Assembly: GCA_964017125.1 (NCBI GenBank)
Contig: OZ024912.1
Span: forward strand, 62,567,282 to 62,631,281
Reading direction: 5' to 3'
Length of the DNA: 64,000 nucleotides
Source of the DNA: Flabesymbios commensalis
Lineage: Eukaryota; Annelida; Polychaeta; Terebellida; Flabelligeridae
Positions 1-10,712 of this stretch are shown here, one piece after another (the first letter of the stretch is position 1; every line of letters starts with the position of its first letter). The notes beneath the pieces are model-generated. The model did no database searches. It saw only the letters and a program-made list of their open reading frames with translations, and was not told the DNA's origin. Made by a program: the position numbers and the translations under genes.

Positions 1-112
1 ACAAAAAAGTATATTTTAACGGAATCCCCTCGTGACTATGTTACTTAATACATCATCATTTTTTTTCAAGCAGGATATGACATGGTCATTAAGCGGCTTA
101 TGTGTCTCTTAA

Positions 113-215
113 TTAACCCATTCAAGCGCTTAATTACATAATTTAAATTTTCACTCACTTGTTGTGTCTCGCTACCGCGACTCACAACTTCAAGTTCCTA
201 ACTTTTTTAATCACC
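113..215. mobile_element. Partial TTAA hairpin MITE (A/D/E type)
   Basis: TTAACCCATTCAAGCGC opens the element and a stem-loop with tip TCGC-TACC-GCGA follows at about 155-197. The stem is degraded (ACTTGTTGTG opposite CACAACTTCAAGT). The loop TACC places it with D or E. No right TTAA end was found, so the right boundary is approximate. Confidence 0.5.
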
Positions 216-595
216 AAATCTAAACTTCCTGACGTCCCACATTTGTAGGAAGAGAAAATAAAGTTTAAACTAATATTGATATTCTTCAGACACACCTGCA
301 ACATTGTGTCTAATTATCAAACATCACAGTGATTCAGGGGATCTTAAAGATATAAAAAAAGCAAAAAATTGAAAAAAATCGTAAGTGGGTGGTGGGTCTG
401 CAAATAATTTGGTTTTGAAATAAAGTATTGGAAAATGCATTTTTTCTTTTGTTTTTCTTCTTTGGTAAAAAAACGTGTGCTGTACACTTGGATACTAAAT
501 CGTCTACTCTACATTTACTTTTCTCTTCTATATCACCACATAAATTATGGTAAGTGAAGAGTTTACACTACATACAAGAAAGGATTTACGGTGTT

Positions 596-843
596 TTATA
601 CCTTTAACCGCCGGTATTAAATATATTCGGTTTTTTTCATTTTTTTATCACCACATTAATACTACCTTTTAAACATGTTAAAGATAAAATGTGACATGAA
701 TTAGCAATATTTGAAAAGAGTTGACTTACATTTTGTGAAGTCTGAATAATTTTCACTCACTTGAAGTTGTGGATCGCGTCATCGAGACACAACTTCAAGT
801 GGGTGAAAATTCCAATTGAATAATTTGGCGGTTAAAGGGTTAT
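596..843 (+). mobile_element. Family A TTAA hairpin MITE
   Basis: The left end reads CCTTTAACCGCCGG and the right end GGCGGTTAAAGGG, inverted copies of each other, with TTAT in place of TTAA on both sides. The stem ACTTGAAGTTGTG and its complement lie at about 752-803. Between is an AT-rich arm with the words AAACATGTTAAAGATAAAATG seen in all A copies in part. Such TTAA-flanked, CCCTTT-ended elements without a reading frame fit non-autonomous piggyBac-like transposons; the assignment is inferred, since no transposase is present. Confidence 0.8.
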
Positions 844-1072
844 TATGTATGTAAGTCTTAGTTTCATTAATTTTGTAGACCCTATTCCAGGTTTTTTTTA
901 TTAGACTTCCTACGTGTTCTAGGGGTACAATTATACAGAAAATGTAAATATAGAGGCAAGTGGCGACAGGTGACCAGCACATATGCGATGCGACCGCAAA
1001 TTTTGGGTTGGTGTGGTGTGGTTAAATCCTATCCGAAGTTTTTTGTCTTTGTTTGATTTTTCTTAAATATAT

Positions 1073-1319
1073 TTAACCCTTTAACCGCAAGTTTATTTAA
1101 TTGGAATTTTCACTCACTTGAAGCTGTGTCTCGCTGACGCGATCCACAACTTCCAGTGAGTGAAAATGATTCAGATTTGACAAAATGGAGGTCAACTCTT
1201 TTTAAATCGTGCTGATTGATGTCACATTATGGCTTTAACATGCTTAAAAGGCGGTAATGAATGTGGTAATAATTGAGCGAAAAACCCAATATATTCGGCA
1301 CCAGCGGTTAAAGGGTTAA
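1073..1319 (-). mobile_element. Family A TTAA hairpin MITE
   Basis: Complete copy in reverse orientation with intact TTAA on both sides. The hairpin tip is TCGC-TGAC-GCGA. It lies about 230 bases from the preceding A copy in the opposite direction, so the two form a large inverted repeat. Confidence 0.85.
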
Positions 1320-1629
1320 CACCCCCTTGGACACTTCGAATAGCTGTTTTAATTGAGTGATATGTGAAAGTTTGGCGCAATTAATTTTTATCTATATTGC
1401 TATGAGTTGATAAATACAAATGGGTACTACCTAATTAGATTGTATTACACCATGTTGCAAACAGTGTGCCAGAAATGAATGTATACTGTACATGTATGTA
1501 TCATGTGATAATGTGTGCCAGCAAATTGTATTTTCCATAAACACATGAGACCAAATTATGATGGTGTAAATATTCAAATTATTTACTTTTAATATGTTGG
1601 AGCAAAAACAAATATTTTTTCATTCATTT
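1320..1629. other. Gene-free AT-rich stretch
   Basis: No reading frame, RNA gene or recognised repeat is visible. Confidence 0.6.
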
Positions 1630-1693
1630 GATAGTGTCATTAACTATTAAGTTCAGTGCGGATGCACTGAACTTAATAGTTAATGACACTATC
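1630..1693. repeat. Perfect 30-base palindrome
   Basis: The arms GATAGTGTCATTAACTATTA.. and their exact complement are separated by four bases (GGAT). Both arms are 30 bases with no mismatch. It is unlike families A to M and could be a very young foldback element or a cruciform. Confidence 0.85.
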
Positions 1694-1815
1694 ATTCTAA
1701 TATATATGTATATTCTTTTACGGAACATCCCACTATGCTAGCAATTCCTCTTCTCATCTGGTATAACGACGTTCATTCTTTTATACAACACCCTTCTCGA
1801 ACTGTATCGTCATCT

Positions 1816-1878
1816 CGGATATGACAGGGTGTTGCAAAGTGGCAGATACACCCTTCCATATCCAAGGGGGTGATATAC
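1816..1878. mobile_element. Family M palindrome, decayed
   Basis: CGGATATGACAGGGTGTTGC and GGCAGATACACCCTTCCATA form the two arms of the family M palindrome seen intact at 23484 and 41724. The left arm has lost part of the stem. Confidence 0.55.
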
Positions 1879-1955
1879 TAATGATAGGAGAGTTTACATT
1901 TTCACCAATTATAGTTTGAATTCCCTCGGATGTTTTGTCATCAATGCAATGCGAA

Positions 1956-2134
1956 GCTGGCTTTAGACGTCAGAATCTGTCGATCCCCGCACTTCAAATA
2001 TTTATAATGACCATAGACCCATAACATAGGTATTCAAATGAAGCCTAAAGACCTAAACTAAGGCATTTATGATGACTTAAAACCCTTTGGTCTCCATTGT
2101 TTATACAAAAATATTTCAGCGTTGCAAGGCTTAA
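1956..2134 (+). mobile_element. Family C TTAA MITE, left-truncated
   Basis: It starts inside the hairpin (CTTTAGACGTCAGAATCTG) and continues through the family's tail, including ACCCATAACATAGGTATTC and TTTGGTCTCCATTG, to GCAAGGCTTAA. The left end is lost. Confidence 0.7.
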
Positions 2135-2250
2135 AGTAAAAGAACACCACTTTTCACTCTTTCATAATTTTGCTGGATCGCTTGGCAACTGAATATGTGT
2201 ATTGTGATGATCTTTTAAAGATACCATCTCTTTATGGCTATAATACATGA

Positions 2251-2460
2251 TTAACCCTTTAACCGCCGGTGCTGCATATATTGGAGTTTTCATTTTTTAT
2301 TAGCACATTAAGTACCACCTTTTAAACATGTTAAAGCTAAAATGTGACATCAATCAGCAATATTTGAAAACAGTTGACCTCCATTTGGTCAAATCGGAAT
2401 AATTTTCAACTTCAAGTGGGTGAAAATTCAGATTGAATAATTTGGCGGTTAAAGGGTTAA
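2251..2460 (+). mobile_element. Family A TTAA MITE lacking half its hairpin
   Basis: Intact TTAA and CCCTTTAACCGCC ends. The hairpin is cut down to ACTTCAAGTGGGTG, so one arm and the loop are gone, making this copy shorter than its relatives (about 206 against 240 bases). Confidence 0.8.
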
Positions 2461-3181
2461 TCTTATTCACTTGGCGAGATACAGTGTAAGCTAAAATGGA
2501 AATAGTAATTTTGATTGTTAGTCTGATAACGGTCTTTTTTTGGTGGAAAGCAATAAAATGGTGTATTAACTGAACCATGGGAAGTTAATTTACTCGGCGC
2601 ACACACAATTCTTTGTATTCTTTCTGGTCGCGCAATGTTGTGGTTTCGAGCGAGAGCGTTTTTCGTTAAGGTAGAAGTATTTTCCTTGATATATTGACGA
2701 GCGTGCGTTCTAAAATAAAGTCGAGATATAAATAGCTACCAAGCTCTGTGGGTGAACCTTGGGAACTTTTCTTGTTTTCTAAACTGTTGTCTCAGACTTG
2801 ACACAAGTTTTATTTTTTGTCTGATTAGAAGCCAGCCATTGGATCTTAGCTTATTTTTGATTTTCAACATAGTGAAAAAGCGATTTCTACTAGTAGCGAC
2901 ATCACGAAGCTAATCATGCGATTTTTTTTTCGATCTTTTTGAATTTTTTGAAACCTGATTGCGTTTGTATTTAAGTCGTGCATTTAAAGACGACTGGGAG
3001 ACAACGACGCGCCATCTTGTGAATGAAGCTTGTGGGGATAATTATAGCTGAGTGGATTGGAATTTATCATACATCTATATTATATACTGTATATAATTTG
3101 CGTTTTTAAATCATAATCTGATACCCAACTGTCAGGATATTTGCAGTTTCCTCTTTCATTGCAGCCTCGACCAGTCAACCC
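2461..3181. other. Gene-free stretch
   Basis: No supported gene or repeat. Composition is AT-rich with short T and A runs. Confidence 0.5.
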
Positions 3182-3435
3182 TTAACCCTTTCAATCCTGA
3201 ATTTACCATAGTCATCTTCATCCACTACAAGCCGCGAATTGCTGCCGCAATTCTCGACTTGTAGTGGATGAAGATGATTTGATGTGGTTTAAAAAATAAA
3301 GAAAATTACCACGTATTGGTAAACCAGTTTCATGGAAATTTTCGTTCTAAAACCCTTAGTTGTAGGAAAATTAAGTATGTTTTCAGGGATGTAAAATGAT
3401 GCTTTAATGCATCGTGGGGGGGCTTGAAGGGTTAA
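3182..3435 (+). mobile_element. Family B TTAA hairpin MITE
   Basis: Both TTAA ends are intact, with CCCTTTCAATCCTGAATTT at the left and GGGCTTGAAGGG at the right. The stem CATCTTCATCCACTACAAG and its complement at 3210-3275 enclose the tip GAATTGC-TGCC-GCAATTC. The right half carries the family words GATGCTTTAATGCATC, itself a palindrome. No reading frame. Confidence 0.85.
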
Positions 3436-3634
3436 AGTGCTGAAATATTTTTATATAAACCAAGAGACCAAATGGGGTTTTTCAATTGGATATCATTATA
3501 AATGTCTTAGTCAGCTTTTTCCGGTACATTTGAATCCCTATGTTATGTGTCTACAGCCAGTATATTATGCTCTACTCTTTCAGCGCGGTGCCGACTTTCG
3601 ACGTCTAAAGTCAGTCCCCGAGCTGAAAGGGTAC
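3432..3634 (-). mobile_element. Family C TTAA MITE sharing TTAA with family B
   Basis: Reverse-orientation C element whose left TTAA is the right TTAA of the preceding B element. The tail region is full, but the palindrome is collapsed to GCCGACTTTCGACGTCTAAA. The right end reads GAAAGGGTAC, so that TTAA has decayed. Confidence 0.8.
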
Positions 3635-3949
3635 ACGGCGGTTGACTCCACAACACGAACTAATCAGATGCTAACCAAAATATCCTTATAACTTTGTTGT
3701 TATGTCGCTGTCTTTTAAATGGAGGCTCTTCGCTCATACCGAGGAATCCATATATAGATTCCTTGCTCATACCAACAAATCTATCGACAAAATATTTGGC
3801 TGACTTAGTACAGCCTAGTTTCTGACCACTATTGCAAGCATCCTCTGCTGAGGATATAGATATAGGAAACAATAAGCGTCAGATGTTGGCTCAACGTTGG
3901 GGCATTGTGTTCAGTGATGGAGAGGGCACTGAGGACAATGACTGACCAC
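3635..3949. other. Gene-free stretch with decayed J-like words
   Basis: GATGTTGGCTCAACGTTGGG at about 3881 resembles family J arms but has no partner. Nothing else is supported. Confidence 0.4.
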
Positions 3950-4013
3950 ACAGCAAACCCAAGACGTTTGTCCAATGCTGGCTTGATTTTGGTCCAACGT
4001 CGTGTTTGCTGGG
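3950..4013. mobile_element. Family J palindrome, internally deleted
   Basis: CAGCAAACCCAAGACGTTTG opens and CGTGTTTGCTGGG closes the element. The middle, including the tip, is mostly missing, leaving 64 of about 108 bases. Confidence 0.6.
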
Positions 4014-4077
4014 CAACACCACAGTACACTGCACCAGTCCATTCAGAAGCTGACCCATTGGCCACTTCATCAGATAG

Positions 4078-4171
4078 CCAGGCAAACACAAGACACACAA
4101 TGTTGGTTTAATGCTGGTGCGACGTCGGCCCAACATTTAATTTATATTGGTTCAACGCATCTTGTTTGCAG
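4078..4171. mobile_element. Family J palindrome
   Basis: CAGGCAAACACAAGACACAC and ATCTTGTTTGCAG mark the ends; the arms TGTTGGTTTAATGCTGG and CCCAACATTTAAT pair in part around a decayed tip. Confidence 0.6.
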
Positions 4172-4266
4172 AAATGACCACCTCTCATGTGGAACATGAT
4201 CATATGAATCATACCATCCTTATGACTGTTAAGTACTTCGCTCATTCGGTTTTTGTCTCTGACTAT

Positions 4267-4518
4267 TTAACCCTTTAAGTCCCCACGATGCATTAAAGCA
4301 TCATTTTACATCCCTGAAAACAGACTTACTTTGCCTGTAACTAAGGGTTTTAGAACGAAAATGCCCACGAAACTGGCTTACCAATACATGGTAATTTTCT
4401 TTAATTTTTAAACCACATCAAATCATCTTCATCCACTACAAGTCGAGAATTGCGGCAGCAATTCGCGGCTTGTAGTGGATGAAGATGACTATGGTAAATT
4501 CAGGATTGAAAGGGTTAA
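4267..4518 (-). mobile_element. Family B TTAA hairpin MITE
   Basis: Complete reverse copy, TTAA on both sides. The hairpin tip on the family strand is GAATTGC-TGCC-GCAATTC. It lies about 830 bases from the first B copy in the opposite direction. Confidence 0.85.
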
Positions 4519-4845
4519 CGTACTCACAACGCTGCAATATTTGTGTATAAAACATGGAAGCAAATGGGTTTTTTTCAATTTGAAATCATCACAAATGTCT
4601 CGGTCATCTTCCATGGCAAGGCTGGCTACTCCTGGGCTTGGCCTGACGGCCTCGCTGTGTCAAGACTTGCTGATGGGAAGATGGTCTTAGTCAGCTCTTT
4701 CCGCCTCATTTGAATACCTGTGTTATGGGTCTACGGACACTACACATATTTTAATTCTTTCCGCGCGGGTATCGTCTTTATACGTCTGAATTTGACGTCC
4801 ACAGATTCTGACGTATAAAGAGAGTCCTCGCGTTGAAAGGGTTAA
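4515..4845 (-). mobile_element. Family C TTAA MITE with an 80-base insert
   Basis: A reverse C copy that shares its left TTAA with the preceding B element and ends in GAAAGGGTTAA. It is about 95 bases longer than other C copies because of an insert near 4603-4683 that begins CATCTTCCATGGCAAG and ends CTTGCTGATGGGAAGATG, which are imperfect inverted repeats. Confidence 0.8.
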
Positions 4846-5076
4846 TTTGTTGTGGTTTATGCGATTGTTTCCCGTGAATTAAAAGATAACTTATGATTCA
4901 ATATTAAGAAAATATCTAAGCGCTCAAGCAGACGACAATCTTTTAAATTTTAAATAAAAACAAATCGTATCCAATTTGAAATAAACTACACTTAATTGCA
5001 TGGTTACTTTTCAAGTAGATACAGTAGTACTGTTGTTTTGCCCTAGCACGGCAGCCTTGTTGATATAAGACCAATG
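4846..5076. other. Gene-free AT-rich stretch
   Basis: Nothing recognisable. Confidence 0.5.
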
Positions 5077-5312
5077 CTAACCCCTAGAACACTGAGTTAT
5101 TCAATTCAAATGTTCAGTCACCTGAAGTTGTGTCTAGCTACCGCGATCCACAACTTCAAGTGACTGAAAGTTTATGTGATTTTTAAAATTAAAGGCCCTA
5201 TATATATCAGTGTTTTAAAATTTAAATTATATTTTACTAACAGCTCATTATGCACATGATAATATAAACACAGAATGTCTACTGTAGTGGACATCAGTGC
5301 TCTATGGGCTAC
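5077..5312 (+). mobile_element. Family E hairpin MITE
   Basis: Left end CCCCTAGAACACTGAG, right end ACATCAGTGCTCTATGGG. The stem CACCTGAAGTTGTG pairs with CACAACTTCAAGTG around tip GC-TACC-GC. TTAA has decayed on both sides; better ends are seen in the copy at 57150. Confidence 0.7.
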
Positions 5313-5407
5313 TCTATCATGTCATGAAATATATCCGGTGAGCCATGGTAACATAAACAGGAATTCAGAAGTGGGTCACTTTATTTCAGCAATCCAGGAT
5401 GCGCCAC

Positions 5408-5610
5408 TTAACCCTTTCAGTGCGAGGGGGTGGGGGGATCGTCTTTAAAAAGAATTACAAATGTATATTGGCCGTAGAACCATAACATAGGTATTCGAAT
5501 GAAGCGGAGCGAGTTGACTAAGACATTTATGATAATGATTTCAAATTAACAAAACAAAATGGTTAGGTCCCGATGGCTTATACAAAATTTTTCAACGTTG
5601 TCAGGATTAA
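5408..5610 (+). mobile_element. Family C TTAA MITE with hairpin deleted
   Basis: TTAACCCTTTCAGTGCGAGG to CAGGATTAA. The GACGTC palindrome is reduced to ATCGTCTTTAAAAAG, while the tail is well kept. Confidence 0.75.
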
Positions 5611-5783
5611 TTTACTTTTAAGTGTCGACTTGTTATATATGTGTGACGATGGATATTCCATAAAAATATCAGCTATTCATTATTGTATATAAATGTATAT
5701 TATATGTATATAAAATATATCGGCATAAAAATTCGATAAATGAAGTATTTTACGTCATATATTTGTAAAATGTATTAAAAATT

Positions 5784-5839
5784 ATACACTCTAAACAATA
5801 TATTTTCTTTAGAAAGAACCTATATTGTTTAGAGTGTAT
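5784..5839. mobile_element. Small foldback element
   Basis: ATACACTCTAAACAATAT at the left is matched by ATATTGTTTAGAGTGTAT at the right, with about 20 bases between, including TTTCTTTAGAAAG. The class is unknown. Confidence 0.6.
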
Positions 5840-6577
5840 GAGCTATCATAAGAGACATGATTACTAGTTATTTATGGAAAACCACTTGATTACTAGTAAT
5901 TTTCATATGTTAAATATAGATAATCATTGGTGTTTGGACATTAAGTAGATATCAGTGCAATAATCGAAGTAACATAGAACACAATGGTGGCGTAACCTGC
6001 GGTGGCGAGGGGTGTAACCATTATTGACAAGGTGTTATTTGTGCTTTACCTGTTATGACTGCCATTTTCGGTGCGTATTATGACACAAATCCGACTCAAA
6101 TATAACCGCAAAAAAAGTGTTTGGTAAAATCATACATTCTTTCAGAAGTATGCCTGCCCAAACCCCCCCCCCCCGTTTGAAGTTGTGGGTCTCGTATAGT
6201 ACGCATGTGGGCTTACCATTAATTTGCCATCATTTTCTTAACGACGGGAAGCCATCTCACAGGATGAATGAATAACATATTATGAACAATTTCAAATCCA
6301 AGCTTATAATATGCAGTAGTTTAACTTCAAGCTAACAAATCCACCTATACAATGAATACTGACAAAGCATTTCGACTGAAATTCTAAATCTTTTTTTCAA
6401 TTTGGTGAAACCCGAATAGATGCGCAATTCACAGAATCTGCCAAAGCCATGTACCCCCCCCCCCCCTCTTTGTGAACCGTAGACGGTCCGCTTCTAGCAA
6501 CAGTAACACACACTCCGGCAGTCATTGCATGCCATGCACGGATCCCACAGAACGTACTATACACGTTCACAAAGTAT
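5840..6577. other. Gene-free stretch with two poly-C tracts
   Basis: C runs of about 12 (6163-6174) and 13 (6454-6466) interrupt otherwise mixed sequence. No gene or MITE seen. Confidence 0.5.
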
Positions 6578-6772
6578 TTAACCCTTACACAACGCTGGAA
6601 TATTTTTGTATAAACAATTGAGACCAATGGGTTTTGAATTGAAATCATCATAAATGGCTTAATTAGCTCTTTCCGCTTTACTTGTATGTTATGGGTCGAC
6701 AGTCATTTGTTTTTAATTATTACAGTGCGGGAATCGGCTTCTATAGTCAATCCACGTACTAAAAGGGTTCGA
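6578..6772 (-). mobile_element. Family C TTAA MITE, hairpin shortened
   Basis: TTAACCCTTACACAACGCTGG to AAAAGGGTTC. The palindrome survives only as CAGTGCGGGAATCGGCTTC opposite a short remnant. Confidence 0.7.
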
Positions 6773-6822
6773 ACAGTTTTCTCACAGTATGCGTGATAAT
6801 ACTGGCATCTATTGTAGTGGTT

Positions 6823-6986
6823 CTAACCCTTTGCCCCCCCCCCACAGGGGTTCCTTCATAGTTTCATTTACTTTGAAATGTGAATTGCTGCCGCAATTCC
6901 CATCTCTCAAAGTGAATGAAAATGAGACAATTTTATGAAATCCGCACACCAAATAAAGGCCCCAAACGTCGCGCTTTAAAGGGATT
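6823..6986. mobile_element. Family G hairpin MITE
   Basis: CTAACCCTTTGCCCC to GCTTTAAAGGGATT. The stem CATTTACTTTGAAATGTG pairs with CCCATCTCTCAAAGTGAATG around tip GAATTGC-TGCC-GCAATTC, the same tip as family B on a different stem. Confidence 0.65.
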
Positions 6987-7054
6987 GTAGCGTTGCTCTA
7001 TTTAATTTTATTACAAAATACATGCATTATGGTGAATGAGTACGATATAGTTCC

Positions 7055-7292
7055 TTAACCCTTCAACCACCAGTGCCGAATATATTCGGGTTTTTATTTG
7101 TTATTAAGTACCAATTTTCAAACATGTTAAAGATAAAATGTGACATCAATCAGCAAGATTTGAAAAGAGTTGACCTACATTTTGTCAAATCTGAATAATT
7201 TTCACTCACTTGAAGTTGTGGATCGCGTCAGCGAAACACAAGTTCAAGTGTGTGAAAATTCAAATTGAATAATTTGGCGGTTAAAGGATTAA
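7055..7292 (+). mobile_element. Family A TTAA hairpin MITE
   Basis: Complete copy with TTAA on both sides; tip on the complementary strand TCGC-TGAC-GCGA. A C14 homopolymer begins 15 bases beyond its right end (7307-7320). Confidence 0.85.
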
Positions 7293-7576
7293 AGTTTTAT
7301 TTGCAGCCCCCCCCCCCCCCTTAGGTTGAAGTAGATATTTCTCATTTGGTATGCACGCACGTTCCCATGGGTGCCGAGTACTTCGTCCCCGAGCATGAGT
7401 ATACAAAGTAAGACGATGCATCCAACTCTTTTCGAATATCAAAATCACAAATGCAGGTAGTTTTCATGAATAAAAAATTATGGGTTTCGGTGGTGAGACA
7501 CAACTGGAAATGTGTGAGCTATTTTAATTTGTTATTTCACAGCTGTTGTGGTGGACGGGTTATGTCGGATAACCAA

Positions 7577-7685
7577 CCGGCAAACATGAGATGTTCACGC
7601 AATGCTGGTTCAATGCAGGGCCACCGTCTGCGTCGCTGGTCCAGCATCTAACCAACATTGGAACAGCGTATTTTTCTTTGCTGGG
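7577..7685. mobile_element. Family J palindrome
   Basis: CCGGCAAACATGAGATGTTC to TTTTTCTTTGCTGGG. Arms CCACCGTCTGCG and CGCTGGTCCAGC are partly decayed. Confidence 0.7.
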
Positions 7686-8034
7686 CGTGCATAGCCCGCA
7701 ATCTCCACTTTTGACACGCAACGTGAATAGCATACACCAAAGAGTCACGCACCACTGAAAATTAAAATCACCACAACCGTTAACCTTGAAGTACTAAGTG
7801 CAAGTATCTATCGTGCATTTAAAGTGGGAATGTCAAAATGTTTACATTGAAATGAACTTGATGAAGGGAGAATACTTGTATTGAGTGAAAACGGGATGAT
7901 TTTAATCGATAATAGATAGTTTGTTTGACATCTGCACTATGGCATTTGACGCATATCAGAATAAGTTTTTAGATAAGTTTGTGTTATTTATTTAATAAAT
8001 ATGTCCATATATCATGTGATCCGCGCCGATAAGT
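7686..8034. other. Gene-free stretch
   Basis: Nothing supported beyond AT-rich sequence. Confidence 0.5.
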
Positions 8035-8271
8035 TTAAGCCTTACAGCGCGTGGATCAAATTTAGACGTCAGAATCTGACGTCTACAGACGTCAGATTTT
8101 GACGTCTGAAGTCGTTCCCCGCACTGTAAGAGTTAAAATATTTATATAAACCGTAGACTCACAACACGGGTATTCGAATGAATCGGAATGAGCTAAATAA
8201 GACATTTATGATGATTTCAAATTGAACAAACTTTTGATGTCCATGGTTGATATAAAATAATTATGGCTTAA
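8035..8271 (+). mobile_element. Family C TTAA hairpin MITE
   Basis: TTAAGCCTTACAGCGCGTGG to GGCTTAA. The two-level palindrome is complete: GACGTCAGAATCTGACGTC, then TACA, then GACGTCAGATTTTGACGTC. The whole hairpin spans about 8040-8132. Confidence 0.85.
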
Positions 8272-8715
8272 GATGTTAGTTTAGCCGCGCACCCCATGCG
8301 TTCTACATTCGGTGACACACGTGTGCATTATGAAATCCAATCTTTATAGAGGGTGTCATCCCGGCTACACGTACCATTTTGGAGGCGTTAGACGGGGATA
8401 TAATTTTTCATGTGCACCAGTGTTCATGTAGGGGGGTTGTTTGGTGCGCTTTGTAAATGGTACGTCAATGTTGAATGAGAGAAGACAGAAGATAGGAGAG
8501 CAGGTGTTTGACGCCTGCTAATACCCGACCTGTCAAACGCTCTCACCTCAAAAAACCTGCAGTATTATACTGAGAAAATAGACCTGTTCATGGTAACGCT
8601 ACCCGGGGGAACGCGGAGAAACAGGATAGCATGAAGCGAGTCTGTTAAATTTTCTCAAAAAAGAAACAGCTACTCGGCTTTAGAATGAGAAAATTTACTT
8701 AGTTTGTAATTTATT
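8272..8715. other. Gene-free stretch
   Basis: GCCTGCTAATACCCG and similar words occur, but no reading frame or repeat family is supported. Confidence 0.45.
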
Positions 8716-8954
8716 TTCACCCTTAGAGCACTGAGCGAAGAAATTTAAATTTTCAGCCACTTGAAGTTGTGTCTCGCTACCGCGATCCACAACTTCAAGT
8801 GACTGAAAATTTGTTTTATTTGTGAAATTTAACTCTCAACATATATCAGTGTTTTAAGATTGAAGGCATTTTTTATTTTTACCAACTGCTTATACATGTG
8901 CTAATGAAAACACAGAATGTCAACTGTAGTCGACATCAGTGTGCTAAGGGTTAA
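8716..8954 (+). mobile_element. Family E hairpin MITE
   Basis: Left CCCTTAGAGCACTGAG, right CAGTGTGCTAAGGGTTAA. The hairpin GCCACTTGAAGTTGTG with loop TACC is perfect. The right half has TACATGTGCTAATG and GTAGTCGACATCAG, as in the other E copies. Confidence 0.8.
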
Positions 8955-9589
8955 GATGCGAGGTGTATTAATTTACCACAGAATTGAGGGAGAGTTACAC
9001 TTTACTCACAAAGTTATGCGAAAAAACTGAGGTGTAGCATGGAGATAGTAAAGCCTTTACTAACTCCATGGGTGTAGTGCATGTTACAAATGTAGTGTGT
9101 CATACTGTTATACATATATATCGTAGCTATTTTATCTCTGGTTTTGGTGCGGGGAACAGTTTTCTTCATATCTTGGTAACGCCATGAAATTTTATTTTAA
9201 GTACTAGTCATTTACATTTTCAAGATATCAAGTGTTTTATTTTGGCTAGGCCACTTAAGATTTTATTTATACAATCATGTATGTGTGATCACTAAATGAT
9301 TTGCCACGAATGTATTATTTAGTAATATCATTTATCCCTACATGGTCAACAAAAGTATCATTGTGCTGCTGAAGGACTGCTTTCGACACTTGTAATCTAG
9401 TCAGAAATGGTCGCTTTATTTTGTCATCAAGTGCTTGAGTTGATGACACCACCTCACGGGTGCAGGGAATATGTTTCTAGAACCTCGCCAAAAACGTGAT
9501 GATGTGGGGGCTCATTACATATCAAATTGTACTCTTCCATCATGTTCAAGGCCACTTGTTTAAATCGCGTCAAAGTAGAAGAGGCCATG
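8955..9589. other. Gene-free stretch
   Basis: No gene, repeat or MITE recognised. Confidence 0.5.
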
Positions 9590-9693
9590 CCCAGCAAGAC
9601 GTAAATCCAATGCTAGTTTAACGTTGTGTCATCATCTCCGACGATGGCCCAACGTTAAGCCAGCATTGGATCAATCGTGGCTTGTTCGCTGGG
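9590..9693. mobile_element. Family J palindrome
   Basis: CCCAGCAAGACGTAAATCC to CTTGTTCGCTGGG; the inner arms are TCATCATCTCCGACGATGGC and neighbours. Confidence 0.75.
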
Positions 9694-9760
9694 TTGGGAG
9701 AAGTTGAATAGGTCGGGTGAACAAAGCTGGCAGGCTTTTTTGTGTGATCTGACTGTCGCC

Positions 9761-9858
9761 CGCAACTCTGACCTAATGTTGGGTTAATGTTGGCCCAGCG
9801 TCTTCGACGCTGGGCCAACATTAACCCAACAGTGGACCATCGTTCATTGTTTGCTGGG
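9761..9858. mobile_element. Family J palindrome with perfect inner arms
   Basis: The inner arms GTTGGGTTAATGTTGGCCCA and their exact complement flank CGTC-TTC-GACG. Only the left outer end has decayed. Both arms carry GGGTTAATG rather than the commoner GGTTTAATG. Confidence 0.85.
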
Positions 9859-10279
9859 CTGACCAGAGGACAAAGTGTATCACTTGTAACCAACACCTCA
9901 CAAATGGGAAGCCTGTGATTGTTATCAAATAGAGAAGTTTACTGGAACTAAGCTGTTGCTGGGGTTCTTATCAGTGGGAGGATCGCCGCTGTGTCCGTGA
10001 AGAGAATCGGTTAACAGTATGCAAGTACCCCCTCTCTCTTACCAAGTACCGCCTTCCTTGCCAGTACAGTAAGTACTGTTTTAGCTGAAAAATGTAGTAC
10101 TATTTTATTGTTGTGCATAATTTAGATGGTATGCACACAGCAAGAGTCTATTGTTAATTAAGCGACAAATGGCGGTCATGTTAACAGCGGAAATATAATT
10201 TCGCACAATTTTATCAGTGGGTACTTTATTAGCGCACACAGTAAATACGTGCGCTGCTGGCTCTCTCGCCGCGCTCGGC
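9859..10279. other. Upstream region of the first-exon candidate
   Basis: Mostly AT-rich and gene-free. GC content rises sharply from about 10235. Confidence 0.4.
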
Positions 10280-10450
10280 CCGGTCGATGACGTCAAATTC
10301 AGCGAAAGCCCTTCCGGAAGATTGGCCTGCTAGCCAATGACGGGCTGTGGTTGGCTGGCCCGGAGCTTGCGTAACGTTCCACCGAAAACAACTTTTGACG
10401 ATGATAAACACTGACAGGTCCCTTCCTACATAAACACAGGGGGTCTACTA
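10280..10450 (+). promoter_or_regulatory. GC-rich TATA-less promoter
   Basis: Within about 80 bases lie a perfect CRE (TGACGTCA, 10288-10295), a palindromic ETS site (CTTCCGGAAG, 10311-10320), and inverted and direct CCAAT motifs (ATTGGC at 10321, GCCAAT at 10333), with TTGGCTGGCC at 10351. The two CCAAT motifs form ATTGGC-N6-GCCAAT. This cluster is typical of animal CpG-type promoters and no TATA box is seen. The start site is probably between 10380 and 10450. Direction is set by the exon downstream; the symmetrical motifs could also drive a minus-strand transcript. Confidence 0.6.
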
Positions 10451-10712
10451 GTAGTGTGTTGCCGGAGTCAGAAAGTACACTCGCTATTTGTCGTGTATCA
10501 CTGCTAGGGTAACCTGGTGTTCTCACTGCATCCCGCAATCTACACCTTTAACTGGACCACGTATAATCCGGACTAAACAGTAACTCTTGGATTGCTGTGC
10601 CTCTCTACTGGTAGCTGGTACAGCGCTATTTGTCGTCGTTACATTAGGACTATCATTGAGACCCCCTGTCTGTTGACTCTGTTGTCGCCGAGGCTCTCGC
10701 CGCCGCGCTCAC

